From positions 13,465-69,240 of the forward strand of contig DXZR01000009.1 in assembly GCA_019419555.1 (NCBI GenBank): a DNA stretch of 55,776 nt, read 5' to 3'. The notes under the pieces were generated by a model. It ran no database searches and had not been told where the DNA came from. It saw only the letters and a program-made list of their open reading frames with translations. The position numbers and the translations under genes are program-made. This stretch comes from Collinsella sp. (GTDB lineage Bacteria > Actinomycetota > Coriobacteriia > Coriobacteriales > Coriobacteriaceae). This document shows positions 8,337-16,653 of this stretch, one piece after another (the first letter of the stretch is position 1; every line of letters begins with the position of its first letter).

Positions 8337-9584
8337 CTACCGTTCGTTAATATAGGTACGGTGCGGAAACTCCAGACCAGGGAACAGCTTGCTCGTCAGC
8401 TCGCAGAAATAACCGTCCGTCATGCTCGCGATATAATCCACCACGGCTTGATCCTTGTCGTCCTGCCAGGCATAGGTGCGATCATAGTAGGAAAGCTGCT
8501 GCTCAATGCGCGAAATATGGTGCTTAAAGATGTAAGAGGACTCGTCGCCACTGTTAAGATCCCGCAGGCAACGGTCGTAGAGCTTTACGAACGCCTCGCG
8601 CAGCTCCGCCTCGGAATCGCCTTCGATACCGCCCTTGCTATAGATCTTCTCGTAGTTCTCGCGCTTGGCTCGGCGAATTTCCTCAAACAGGTCCTCGCTC
8701 ATCCCGATGCGCGGCTTACCATAGCTGTGCTCAACGATATCGATGGAGGCATGCGTGAGGATCCAACTGTTGTAGGCACCGCCCCGGCCATCATCAAAAG
8801 CGTCGGGCGAAAGCAGGCCCGCCGCGATCGCATCCTGACGGTCACGACCGACGTAGGCAAGAATATCCGAGATGCGAACGACGCAGCCCTCGAGCGTCAT
8901 GGGACGCAGATGCTCAATTGCGCTATAGCCCGTGGCAATGCAATCCTCAACCGTCTGGTCAAACTGGTCAAAGGAGCCCATGTCCGAGAGCTCAAACACA
9001 CGTTGCTCGTACTCGCCGTTATGGCATAGCACGCCGTCGAGCGTCTGGAGCGACACGTTGCGGCCGTACAGTGCGTCGAGCACGCGGACCGACTGCACGT
9101 TATGGAAAAAATAACGCCCCGTACGCTCATGATAGATATCGTTGAGGAAGCGCTCGCCGGCATGGCCGAAAGGCGTGTGTCCCAAGTCGTGACCCAGGCC
9201 AATCGCCTCGATCAGATCGCAATTGAGCCCCAGGGCGCGACCGATATCGCGCGCAATGCGGGAGACGAGCTGCACGTGCAAACCGCGGCGTGACAGATCG
9301 TCATTGCTACGGAAGCTAAAGACCTGCGTTTTGCCTGCATAACGGGTGTACGCCGGAAGATGAAGTATCTTTTCAGTATCGCGCATAAACGCCGGACGCA
9401 TAAGCGTGCCTTTGTCGGCGGCGCGATCAATACGACGAATGACCTGATCGTCGTTGCAACGATACGGGTTGACATAGCCCGAAGCACGATCGGCGGCAAT
9501 GCGCTCGACAAGCTCGGGCGACAACGCCGAGGGAATACGGTCCATGCGCGCCTTAATGACGGCCGTTTCTTGATTAGTTGCCAT
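8337..9584 (-). CDS. dgt: dGTPase-like HD-domain deoxynucleoside triphosphate triphosphohydrolase
   Basis: 415 residues from the ATG at 9582-9584 (MATNQETAV), with AAGGAG 6 nt upstream. The HD metal site is complete: HVQLVSRIARDIG supplies the first His, LGHDLGHTPFGHAGE the HD pair, and SDILAYVGRD the distal Asp. N-terminal FMRDTEKILHLPAYTRYAGKTQVF is the substrate-pocket block of the dGTPase family. Such enzymes cleave dNTPs to deoxynucleoside plus triphosphate and so shape dNTP pools. Nucleotide preference cannot be told from sequence. Confidence 0.88.
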   Translation of the reverse strand: MATNQETAVIKARMDRIPSALSPELVERIAADRASGYVNPYRCNDDQVIRRIDRAADKGTLMRPAFMRDTEKILHLPAYTRYAGKTQVFSFRSNDDLSRRGLHVQLVSRIARDIGRALGLNCDLIEAIGLGHDLGHTPFGHAGERFLNDIYHERTGRYFFHNVQSVRVLDALYGRNVSLQTLDGVLCHNGEYEQRVFELSDMGSFDQFDQTVEDCIATGYSAIEHLRPMTLEGCVVRISDILAYVGRDRQDAIAAGLLSPDAFDDGRGGAYNSWILTHASIDIVEHSYGKPRIGMSEDLFEEIRRAKRENYEKIYSKGGIEGDSEAELREAFVKLYDRCLRDLNSGDESSYIFKHHISRIEQQLSYYDRTYAWQDDKDQAVVDYIASMTDGYFCELTSKLFPGLEFPHRTYINER

Positions 9585-9615
9585 GGCATGCTCCTTAAGA
9601 AGGATGCGCAATCGG

Positions 9616-10038
9616 TTACAAAGTGCAGCCCACGACCTCGATTATGGCAAAAATCGGCACTAAAAACGGGAGCAATGGCAGGGAGCGCGATTTTGTGAAG
9701 AGGCAGGAGAGGGCCAGGGCCAGGAGTGCGACGGCAAATGCCACGATGCCACCCATAGGGTCGAGCGTGCAAAGCGCGAAGAGCGCCTTGGCATCCCCCA
9801 TGCCGATGCCCGGCGCGTGGCGAAGGCGCCGCCAGAGCGACTCAGTGAGCACAAGGGCAAGGTAGACGATGACCGCAAGACCGGCGTGGTCAAGCGCTGT
9901 GTTCAAACCGAGGTCGAGCCAAACGCCCGCCAACGCCGCCACGGCACATGCGCCGGCAAGCCCATTGGGAAACCGTCGCTCTAGGGCATCAATTGCCACG
10001 CCGGCAAAGATGCAAATCCAAAACGGGATATAGACCAT
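9616..10038 (-). CDS. A24-family prepilin peptidase (TadV/CpaA-like)
   Basis: 140 residues, almost wholly membrane helices. The two catalytic Asp motifs of GxGD aspartyl proteases are present: the first in AIDALERRFPNG (D followed by the RxPN-like block) and the second in GIGMGDAKAL. The short form lacks the N-terminal methyltransferase region, as in CpaA/TadV. The start ATG at 10036-10038 follows GAGGAGGA by 5 nt. These enzymes process prepilins for type IV or Tad pili, but no pilin or secretion ATPase gene is in the window, so its substrates are unknown. Confidence 0.82.
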   Translation of the reverse strand: MVYIPFWICIFAGVAIDALERRFPNGLAGACAVAALAGVWLDLGLNTALDHAGLAVIVYLALVLTESLWRRLRHAPGIGMGDAKALFALCTLDPMGGIVAFAVALLALALSCLFTKSRSLPLLPFLVPIFAIIEVVGCTL

Positions 10039-10070
10039 CGGACTCCTCCTCGAGCTGCATCGCAAAAGCA

Positions 10071-10111
10071 AAAACCACCACAAAGGTGCCTGTCCCCTTT
10101 GCGGTGGTTTT
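10071..10111 (-). terminator. Terminator of the GT2 gene
   Basis: A 16-bp stem (one G-U on the minus strand) closes a 9-nt loop, with TTTTTGCTTTT after it on the minus strand. It begins 9 nt beyond the glycosyltransferase stop. The arm and loop share the AAAGGGGACA...ACCTTTGTGG pattern with the terminator at 17891-17934. Confidence 0.85.
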
Positions 10112-10119
10112 GGTGGTGG

Positions 10120-11415
10120 TTATTTGGCGCCTTGCATGACCTCGTCAAGGGTAACGTTGACGGCGTGCTGGGTAGGAACCCAGTCGACCTTCAGGAACAG
10201 CGCGGCCACCGTGATGGGGATATAGCTGAACATAAAGATCGGGAAGGTAAACAGGTTAGTCACCAGACGCCACTTTTGCGCGCAGTGAATGTGCTTGTAC
10301 TCAAAGATAGTCGTGAGCAGCGCCAGGATAAAGAAGGTCTGATACATCATGGCGAAGGTCATAATGAGCGAAGCGGCGCACGCCTGCATCTCGACTTCGG
10401 TAGCCAAGAAACCATGCGAAAGGCCACCCACAATCAAGAACGTCGCATTAGCGAGCATCGAGATCAGCGATAGCAGCATACCCGGGGCGATCGTCATGAA
10501 CATGTCGTAGGCGGCAAAGCGATGATAGCGGAACGTCGACTTGACCAGATGCTTACCGTAGGTAAAGAACACCTGGTAAAAGCCCTTGGTCCAGCGCATA
10601 CGCTGCTTCCAGGATGCCTTGAACGTCACGGGTTGCTCGTCAAAGAACTCCGCCGGCGCATAGCCAATGCGAATACCGTGAATAGCGCAGAACGTAGTGA
10701 ACTGAATGTCCTCGGTCAGCGTGTGGAACTGCCAACCGTGCATGCCCTCGATAACGCTTGACGAGATAAGGTAACCCGAACCCGAAACGGCGCAGGACGT
10801 CTTGCAGATATTACGCGCGTTGTTGAGGAAGCGCGCCTCGCGTAGATACCACGTGGCATTAGCTGCCGAGATCCACGAGCTGCCGAAGTTCTTGGAATTG
10901 CGATAGCTCGTGACCACATGGAAGCCCTGGTCAAAGGCATCATTCATCTTGGAAACGTAATCGCGGGAGATAACGTTATCGGCATCGAAGATAAAGTAGC
11001 CCTCAAACGTGTCGGGATACTCGTTGAGAATGCGGTCGAAGCCAAAGTCCATGACCCAGCTCTTGCCCTTGCGGGCCAGGTCATTGCGCTCGTAAACAAT
11101 GGCACCGGCCTCGCGCGCGAGCTGCGCCGTGTTGTCGGTGCAGGCATCGGCGACCACGAAAACCTCGATGAGCTCGGACGGATAATCCTGGTCCTTGATG
11201 GAGCGAACAAGGTTGGCGATCACGGCCTCCTCATTATGCGCCGCAATAAAAAAGGCATAGCGATGGAGTTTTTTGGCCTTGGGAGGCGCGACCTCGCCAC
11301 GAAGAGCGCCAATGACAAAGAAGACCACCTGGTACAGAAAGCAGACCGTGAGCAGCGTGACGACAATCTGGTTGAAGATCACGATGGGTGTGTTGGTTTG
11401 TAAAAAGGCGAGCAT
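10120..11415 (-). CDS. Membrane-bound family 2 glycosyltransferase, processive type
   Basis: 431 residues from the ATG at 11413-11415 (MLAFLQTN; GGGAG 5 nt upstream). An N-terminal helix is followed by a GT-A domain: FFIAAHNEEAVIANLVRSIK, the UDP-sugar/metal DAD in FDADNVIS, the catalytic TEDIQF and the QRMRW (Q/RxxRW) product-site motif. Several C-terminal membrane helices follow. This architecture is shared with cellulose, hyaluronan and poly-GlcNAc synthases, so it probably makes or extends an extracellular polysaccharide or glycolipid; the sugar is unknown. A possible promoter (TTGAAC near 11471) lies just upstream, and a terminator follows, so it is probably monocistronic. Confidence 0.87.
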   Translation of the reverse strand: MLAFLQTNTPIVIFNQIVVTLLTVCFLYQVVFFVIGALRGEVAPPKAKKLHRYAFFIAAHNEEAVIANLVRSIKDQDYPSELIEVFVVADACTDNTAQLAREAGAIVYERNDLARKGKSWVMDFGFDRILNEYPDTFEGYFIFDADNVISRDYVSKMNDAFDQGFHVVTSYRNSKNFGSSWISAANATWYLREARFLNNARNICKTSCAVSGSGYLISSSVIEGMHGWQFHTLTEDIQFTTFCAIHGIRIGYAPAEFFDEQPVTFKASWKQRMRWTKGFYQVFFTYGKHLVKSTFRYHRFAAYDMFMTIAPGMLLSLISMLANATFLIVGGLSHGFLATEVEMQACAASLIMTFAMMYQTFFILALLTTIFEYKHIHCAQKWRLVTNLFTFPIFMFSYIPITVAALFLKVDWVPTQHAVNVTLDEVMQGAK

Positions 11416-11497
11416 GCAGGCTCCCAGCAACGCGTAACGTAAACAATCGTATATCTTACCGCAGGCTTACCGAGTTCAAGAAACCACCTAATACTGG

Positions 11498-12511
11498 CTA
11501 GGCTTCGAGAAGACCGAGCTGCGGAACGATTTCATCTCCAACGGCCGTGCGACCGAGCGAGCGCGGAGCCAGATCGTCGAGAACCGCAGCGAGATCCCAC
11601 GGCAACTCGTCGCGGCACTCAATGCGCTCCCCCGTCACGGGATGGTCGAACGCCACGCGCCAGGAATGAAGGAACTGCCTGGTCAGGCCCTGGTCGGCGC
11701 GCGCATCGCACTTGCCGTAGAGTGGATCGCCCACGCAGGCGTGGTTGATATGACGCATATGCACGCGAATCTGGTGCGTGCGACCGGTAAACAGATGGCA
11801 CTCAACGAGCGTATAGCCGTCGTCAAAACGCATGGAATCGAAGCGCTCGAGGACCTTAAAGGTCGTAATGGCCTGGCGGGCGAAAGGATCGTCAGAAACC
11901 GCCATCTTGACACGGTCGCGCGTCGATCGGGCAATACCGGTATTGATGGTGCCCTCGTCCATGGCGATGTGCCCGTGGACAAGCGTGATATAGCGGCGGT
12001 CGAGCGTACGCGTGCGAATGAGATTTTGAAGCGCGCGCTGGGTGTCGTCGTCTTTTGCCGCGAGCATAAGGCCCGAGGTATCGCGATCCAGGCGATGCAC
12101 GATGCCGGGGCGGTCCTCACCCTGCACGGTACCAAGATGATCGATACCGCAGTGGTAGACCAAGGCGTTCGCAAGCGTGCCGCTCTCGTGGCCGTGGGCG
12201 GGATGGCACACCAGCCCGCGCTGCTTGGAGAGCACAATGAGATAGTCGTCCTCATAGCGAATGTCGAGCGGGATGGCCTCGGGAATCACATCGGTGGGAT
12301 CGTGCGGCTCGGGCAGGTCGACCGAGATGCGGTCACCGGCGCGTACGGCATACTTTTTTGACAGACAGGTCTCGCCGTTCACGATTACGGCGCCGCCCTC
12401 GATCAAATGCGCGCAGGCAGAGCGCGTGGGGCAGCCGTCGTTGGCACCCAGAAAGCCGTCGAGACGCTGGCCAGAGCAATCGTCGGCAACAAGAATATGG
12501 ATGTCGGCCAT
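11498..12511 (-). CDS. rluD: RluD-family pseudouridine synthase
   Basis: 337 residues. An N-terminal S4 RNA-binding domain (RLDGFLGANDG, IVNGETCLSKKYAVRAGDRI) precedes the RluA-class catalytic domain with GIVHRLDRDTSGLML, which holds the catalytic Asp, and the RTHQIRVHM block. Members convert uridines of 23S rRNA helix 69 or other sites to pseudouridine. The start ATG shares one base with the lspA stop (TAATG), the classical lspA-rluD pair of Gram-positive bacteria. Confidence 0.93.
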   Translation of the reverse strand: MADIHILVADDCSGQRLDGFLGANDGCPTRSACAHLIEGGAVIVNGETCLSKKYAVRAGDRISVDLPEPHDPTDVIPEAIPLDIRYEDDYLIVLSKQRGLVCHPAHGHESGTLANALVYHCGIDHLGTVQGEDRPGIVHRLDRDTSGLMLAAKDDDTQRALQNLIRTRTLDRRYITLVHGHIAMDEGTINTGIARSTRDRVKMAVSDDPFARQAITTFKVLERFDSMRFDDGYTLVECHLFTGRTHQIRVHMRHINHACVGDPLYGKCDARADQGLTRQFLHSWRVAFDHPVTGERIECRDELPWDLAAVLDDLAPRSLGRTAVGDEIVPQLGLLEA

Positions 12512-13110
12512 TAACGCTCATTCCTTTCGCGAATCTTGCGGGCACGCTCCCCACGCTGCTTGGCTTTGCGCTTAGCGCGGGCCTCATCACGGGCATTGAG
12601 CTCAGCAGTCGCATCGACCTCGCGAGCGGCGGGACTCAAGAAAATGTAACCGATAAGCGCCAGCACAACACCGACCGTAATGCCGATATCGGCCACATTG
12701 AAGACGGGAAAGTCGATGAAGGTGGTGGCAATAAAATCGGTCACGAAGCCAAAGGCCAAACGATCGATAGCGTTGCCGATAGCACCGCCCGCAACCATCG
12801 CCATGCCCACAACCTCAAGATGGGCGAGATGAGGTGCACGAACGAGGTACACGGCAATAGCGACAATGACCGCCAGCGCCAACACGGCAAACGCGATGCC
12901 ATGCCCCTCGCCCATGCTAAAGGCAGCGCCGATATTGCGGACAAACAGGAAGTCGATCACGCCGGGGATGACGGTCACATGCAGTGCATCGCCCACGGCA
13001 CGAACCGCAAGCTTGGTCAACTGGTCAACAAGCAGCACAACCAGCGCCACCCCACCAGCAACACCCAACCGCCAACCCAAAGGCGGCGTCATATCCCCAG
13101 TACGACCCAA
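12511..13110 (-). CDS. lspA: Lipoprotein signal peptidase (signal peptidase II)
   Basis: 199 residues with four membrane helices. Conserved blocks are present: VDQLTKLAV, FVRNIGAAFSMG, GGAIGNAIDRLAFGFVTDF (first catalytic Asp) and FPVFNVADIGITVG (second Asp). It removes signal peptides from prolipoproteins. The TTG at 13108-13110 is favoured because AGGGG lies 6 nt upstream; the internal ATG at 13090-13092 has its G-run too close. The C-terminal 40 residues are a charged Arg/Lys/Glu-rich tail, longer than usual for the family, probably cytoplasmic. Confidence 0.94.
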   Translation of the reverse strand: MGRTGDMTPPLGWRLGVAGGVALVVLLVDQLTKLAVRAVGDALHVTVIPGVIDFLFVRNIGAAFSMGEGHGIAFAVLALAVIVAIAVYLVRAPHLAHLEVVGMAMVAGGAIGNAIDRLAFGFVTDFIATTFIDFPVFNVADIGITVGVVLALIGYIFLSPAAREVDATAELNARDEARAKRKAKQRGERARKIRERNER

Positions 13111-13275
13111 ATCAATCCCCTGCCCTCAGAACAATCGGATTCCGTTGAACGCAATTAACCATCTTATATTGCCATACGCAGAGCGCACGACATATCCACC
13201 AACGCAAGCGAAATAACCAGCACAAAACGAAAGCGACATTCCGAAAAACAGAATGCCGCTTAAATATGACACAGG

Positions 13276-13331
13276 TAGTCGTTGGGGACGTTCTTGTTTG
13301 ACTAGTCGTTTAAGAACGTCCCCAACGACTA
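13276..13331. repeat. REP-like palindrome (TTGGGGACGT family)
   Basis: Arms TAGTCGTTGGGGACGTTCTT and its exact complement (20 bp) are separated by a 16-nt centre that itself contains GACTAGTC. The core TTGGGGACGTTCTT recurs at 41290-41339, and a shorter version (TTGGGGACGT) at 20935-20964. No open reading frame or U-tract accompanies it. Confidence 0.7.
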
Positions 13332-13368
13332 GGTCCATAGAAACGCCGCATTACCGTCATCAACAGCG

Positions 13369-13467
13369 AAAACGTCCCTAAGCGAGCAAGGTGACGTGAA
13401 AGAGGAGGGAAGCGTACTTTGGTACGCGACCGACGATTGAACGTCAGATTGCCGCTTAGGAGCGTTT
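13369..13467. repeat. Approximately 100-nt imperfect inverted repeat with inner hairpin
   Basis: Outer ends AAACG..CCTAAGCG and CGCTTAGG..CGTTT pair across 13369-13467. Subarms GACGTG and its near complement AACGTC come next, and a perfect inner hairpin GCGTAC-TTTG-GTACGC sits at the centre. It could be a small MITE-like repeat or a structured RNA. I see only one copy in the window. Confidence 0.5.
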
Positions 13468-13476
13468 GCAGCGTCG

Positions 13477-13511
13477 GTAGGTTACGGCGTTCTACGAACG
13501 CCGTAACCTAC
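13477..13511 (-). terminator. Strong hairpin spanning the ileS stop codon
   Basis: A perfect 16-bp stem with a 3-nt loop whose first arm contains the ileS TAG stop (13508-13510). No U-tract follows, so if it terminates it is not a classical intrinsic terminator. It could instead protect the 3' end. Confidence 0.5.
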
Positions 13512-16309
13512 AGCGCGTCAGCGCAGCGCTTGCAGATATGTGCGTGACCGTTGTACTCGCCGACGGTGGTGCGGTAATTCCAGCAACGGTCGCAGCACTC
13601 GCCCTCGGCAGCCTCGATGGCAACGGAGAGCTCCTCGCCCTGGGTCAGCTCAACATCGGAAACGATGTAGAACTCGGCCAGGTCGACCGCCTTGTCGCCG
13701 GTCAGCAGCGCGTACATCTCGGCGGGAACGACCGCCTTGACGCGGACCTGCTGGCTCTTAGTGAAGGTGCCGACGGAGCGGGCATCCTCAAGGGCCTTGG
13801 TCACGGCGCTACGGAGCTCGAGTGAAGCCTCGAGCACGCCCTCGAACTCATTGGCCTCGTCGACCGTGATAGGCGACTTATACCAATCGAGCAGCGCGGC
13901 GTACTTCTGGTGGTCGACGCAGCCGGCAGGCGCGTAGGCCATGGCCTCGTCGACGGTGTAGGACAAAATCGGCTGCAGATCGCGCATGAGCATCGAGAAG
14001 AGCTCGGCCAGCACGGTCTGGGCGCTGCGGCGCTCGAGCGAGCCAGGCTTGTCGCAGTACAGGCGGTCCTTCAGGGCGTCGAGGTACACGTTGGAAAGCT
14101 CGGTAACCACGAAGTCATAAAGCGCACGGTAAGCGCGCGGGAACTCGTAGCAAGAGTAAGCGTCGTCGACCTCGGCCTGAACCTGGGTCAGACGGGCAAC
14201 CATGAGCTTGTCGAGCGGCAGCAGGTCGGCAAAGGCGACACCGTCGGTCTCAGGCTCAAACTGGCCCTCGAGCTCGGAAAGCAGGAAGCGCAGCGTGTTG
14301 CGGAAACGACGGTAGGCATCGGACGTACGGGCAAGAATCTCGTGGTCGATGGACACGTCGGAGCTGGTGTCAACGGAAGCAACCCACAGGCGGATGATGT
14401 CGGCGCCCATCTCGTCACAGACCTTATTGGGGTCGATGACGTTGCCGAGCGACTTGGACATCTTGCGGCCCTGGCCGTCGAGCGTGAAGCCCTGCGAGAC
14501 GACCGCCTTGTAGGGAGCATGGCCGTTGGCGCCTACCGAAGTGAGCAGCGAGCTCTGGAACCAACCGCGATGCTGGTCGGAGCCCTCGAGGTACACATCC
14601 GCCGGATACTCCAGCTCGGGACGGTACTCGCAGACGGCCTTCCAGGAGACGCCGGAATCCCACCACACGTCGAGGATGTCCTTATCGGCCGTGAGGTGAT
14701 GGCCGCCGCACTTGGGGCAGACGCAGGCCTCGCCCAGGTAGCTCTCGGGAGCGTCGGTGAACCAGGCGTCGGAGCCCTTCTCGTGGAAGAGCTTGATGAC
14801 GGCGTCGAGCGTAGCGTCGTTCATGACCTTCTCGCCGCAGTCGGCACAGGTGTAGCTGGGGATAGGCACGCCCCAGTTGCGCTGACGGCTGATGCACCAG
14901 TCGGGACGCTGCTCAACCATGGCGCCGATGCGGTTGGCGGCGTGAGCCGGATACCACTTGACGTTCTCGCGAACCTCCTTACCAGCCTGCTCGCGCAAAC
15001 CAGTCTTGTCCATCGAGACAAACCACTGGTCGGTAGCACGGAAGAGCACCGGGTGCTTGCAGCGCCAGCAGTGCGGATAGCTGTGCGTGATCTTCTTCTC
15101 GAGGACCAGGGTGCCGCGCTCGCGCAGGAACTCGATGATGTGCGGGTTGGCCTCGTCGGTATCCATGCCGCTGAAGGGGCCGCCGGTGCCAAACTCCTCG
15201 CCGGTGTAGAACTTGCCGTCGTCATCGACCGGCATGCAAATGTCGGTGATGCCCTCCTTGAGGCAGGCGAAGTAGTCGTCGACGCCGTGACCGGGCGAGT
15301 TGTGGACGATACCGGTACCGTCATCGACACCGACGTAATCGGCCAACAGCGCAACGCCCTCGACACCGTCAAAGATCGGCTGCTTATAGTGAATGTGATG
15401 GAAGGTCTCGGCGGGAACCACATAGGGCTTGCCGTCGACCACAACCGGGGTGTACTCCCAGCCAAACTCCTCGCAGCACTTGGGAGCTAGGTCCTCGAGC
15501 ATGACCTCGGCGCGGCCGTCGTGCTCAACGGCGACGTAGGCGGCACCGGGCTTGAGAGAAACTGCCTGGTCGGAGGGGATGGTCCACGGCGTGGTCGTCC
15601 AGATGATAAAGTCAACCGGGCCGTCGAAGTTCTCGAGGCCGGCGGGCTTGGAGGTCATCTCAAAGCGCACGAAGATGGACGGGCTCGTCTCGTCGGAGTA
15701 CTCAATCTCGGCCTCAGCAAGTGCGGTATGGCAGTGCTTGCACCAGTGGACGGGCTTGTGACCGCGATAGATCATGCCCTTGTCGAACATGGCCTTGAAA
15801 ACATCGATGTCGGCGGCGTCATGCTGGTGATAGAGCGTCAGATAGGGGTTGTCCCAATCGCCGAGCACGCCCAGGCGACGGAAGCCGGCCTTCTGCAGCT
15901 CGATGTTCTCGACAGCGAACTTATTGCAAAGCTCACGGATCTTAGCCGTGGAGGTCTGGTTGAACTTCTCGGTGCCGAGCTTCTCCTCGACCTTATGCTC
16001 GATCGGCTGGCCATGGCAGTCCCAACCGGGAACATAGGGAACCTCATAGCCCTGCATCATCCAGTAACGGTTGATCATGTCCTTGGAGATCTTGTTCATG
16101 GCATGGCCGATGTGAATCGGGCCGTTGGCGTACGGAGGACCGTCGTGCAGCACGAACTTCTTGTGACCCTCGTTCTTCTTCAGAACCTGCTCGTAGACCT
16201 TGTTGTCCTGCCAGTCCTTGAGTCGCTTGGGCTCGGACTTGGAAAGACCGGCACGCATGGGAAAACCGGTCTTGGGCAGATTCATCGTCTGCTTGTACTC
16301 GTTTGCCAC
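13508..16309 (-). CDS. ileS: Isoleucyl-tRNA synthetase
   Basis: 933 residues. The class I signature is PPYANGPIHIGHAMNK and the KMSKSLGN loop is intact. The CP1 editing domain is present (WTTTPWTIPSDQAVSL), and a C-terminal zinc site CCDRCWNYR..CKRCADAL ends the protein. The GTG start at 16307-16309 gives MANEYKQTMNLPKTGFPMR, matching the family N-terminus, with AAGGGG 4-5 nt upstream. Expression is controlled by the T-box leader at 16353-16646, which reads the charging level of tRNA-Ile. Confidence 0.98.
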   Translation of the reverse strand: MANEYKQTMNLPKTGFPMRAGLSKSEPKRLKDWQDNKVYEQVLKKNEGHKKFVLHDGPPYANGPIHIGHAMNKISKDMINRYWMMQGYEVPYVPGWDCHGQPIEHKVEEKLGTEKFNQTSTAKIRELCNKFAVENIELQKAGFRRLGVLGDWDNPYLTLYHQHDAADIDVFKAMFDKGMIYRGHKPVHWCKHCHTALAEAEIEYSDETSPSIFVRFEMTSKPAGLENFDGPVDFIIWTTTPWTIPSDQAVSLKPGAAYVAVEHDGRAEVMLEDLAPKCCEEFGWEYTPVVVDGKPYVVPAETFHHIHYKQPIFDGVEGVALLADYVGVDDGTGIVHNSPGHGVDDYFACLKEGITDICMPVDDDGKFYTGEEFGTGGPFSGMDTDEANPHIIEFLRERGTLVLEKKITHSYPHCWRCKHPVLFRATDQWFVSMDKTGLREQAGKEVRENVKWYPAHAANRIGAMVEQRPDWCISRQRNWGVPIPSYTCADCGEKVMNDATLDAVIKLFHEKGSDAWFTDAPESYLGEACVCPKCGGHHLTADKDILDVWWDSGVSWKAVCEYRPELEYPADVYLEGSDQHRGWFQSSLLTSVGANGHAPYKAVVSQGFTLDGQGRKMSKSLGNVIDPNKVCDEMGADIIRLWVASVDTSSDVSIDHEILARTSDAYRRFRNTLRFLLSELEGQFEPETDGVAFADLLPLDKLMVARLTQVQAEVDDAYSCYEFPRAYRALYDFVVTELSNVYLDALKDRLYCDKPGSLERRSAQTVLAELFSMLMRDLQPILSYTVDEAMAYAPAGCVDHQKYAALLDWYKSPITVDEANEFEGVLEASLELRSAVTKALEDARSVGTFTKSQQVRVKAVVPAEMYALLTGDKAVDLAEFYIVSDVELTQGEELSVAIEAAEGECCDRCWNYRTTVGEYNGHAHICKRCADAL

Positions 16310-16352
16310 GGTACCCCTTTCATGTCATGGGCGCACACGCCCGTTGGGCACC

Positions 16353-16646
16353 AAAAAAGCGCCCGTCCCTACAAGCTGGGACGAAGCGCCACAAAACGAG
16401 CTGTACGCCCGCAAAAGCTCTTCGTTTAACCACCCAGCTTAGATGCCCTCGCCCGCGTATTCGCGCGCTCGCATCCGTTACTCGGCTGGCCTGTATCGAC
16501 GACCATCTCGGCGATATCTACTAAGACGTGTCTGCGCGGCACGTCCGTTGGGACCGCAGCTCCGGGGTGATTTTCATCGGTCGCATGCACGGGTTCTCAG
16601 CGCTTCCCGCTCTCTGTAGCATGCGGACGGCCGACTACTCGTCCCC
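16353..16646 (-). promoter_or_regulatory. T-box riboswitch (tRNA-Ile sensing, transcriptional) of ileS
   Basis: Reading the minus strand: Stem I starts at 16646 with GGGG pairing to CCCC at 16564-16567. The specifier loop has the AGUA motif on one side and UGAAAAUCA on the other, with codon AUC (Ile) at 16569-16571. CAGAGAG (the AG bulge region) and GCUGAGAA (distal loop) are typical Stem I elements. Stem III-like pairing GAUGC/GCAUC follows. The antiterminator is A1 AAGCUGGG/CCCAGCUU, a 7-nt bulge UGGUUAA (16426-16432) and A2 ACGAAG/CUUCGU. It competes with a terminator, GCGCUUCGUCCC paired to GGGACGGGCGC, with six U at 16353-16358. UGGU fits the ACCA end of tRNA-Ile. Confidence 0.93.
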
Positions 16647-16653
16647 ATCAACG

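Larger units (their letters stand above)
13111..13507. other. 397-nt intergenic region with two inverted-repeat elements
   Basis: No convincing gene. It holds a palindrome at 13276-13331, an approximately 100-nt imperfect inverted repeat at 13369-13467 and the ileS-end hairpin beginning at 13477. The stretch 13111-13275, directly before lspA, should carry the lspA promoter but no strong -35/-10 pair stands out. Confidence 0.7.

Noticed and set aside
13126..13338. Small hydrophobic minus-strand reading frame upstream of lspA
   Set aside because: It starts inside the REP-like palindrome, has no good ribosome site, and matches no family I know.
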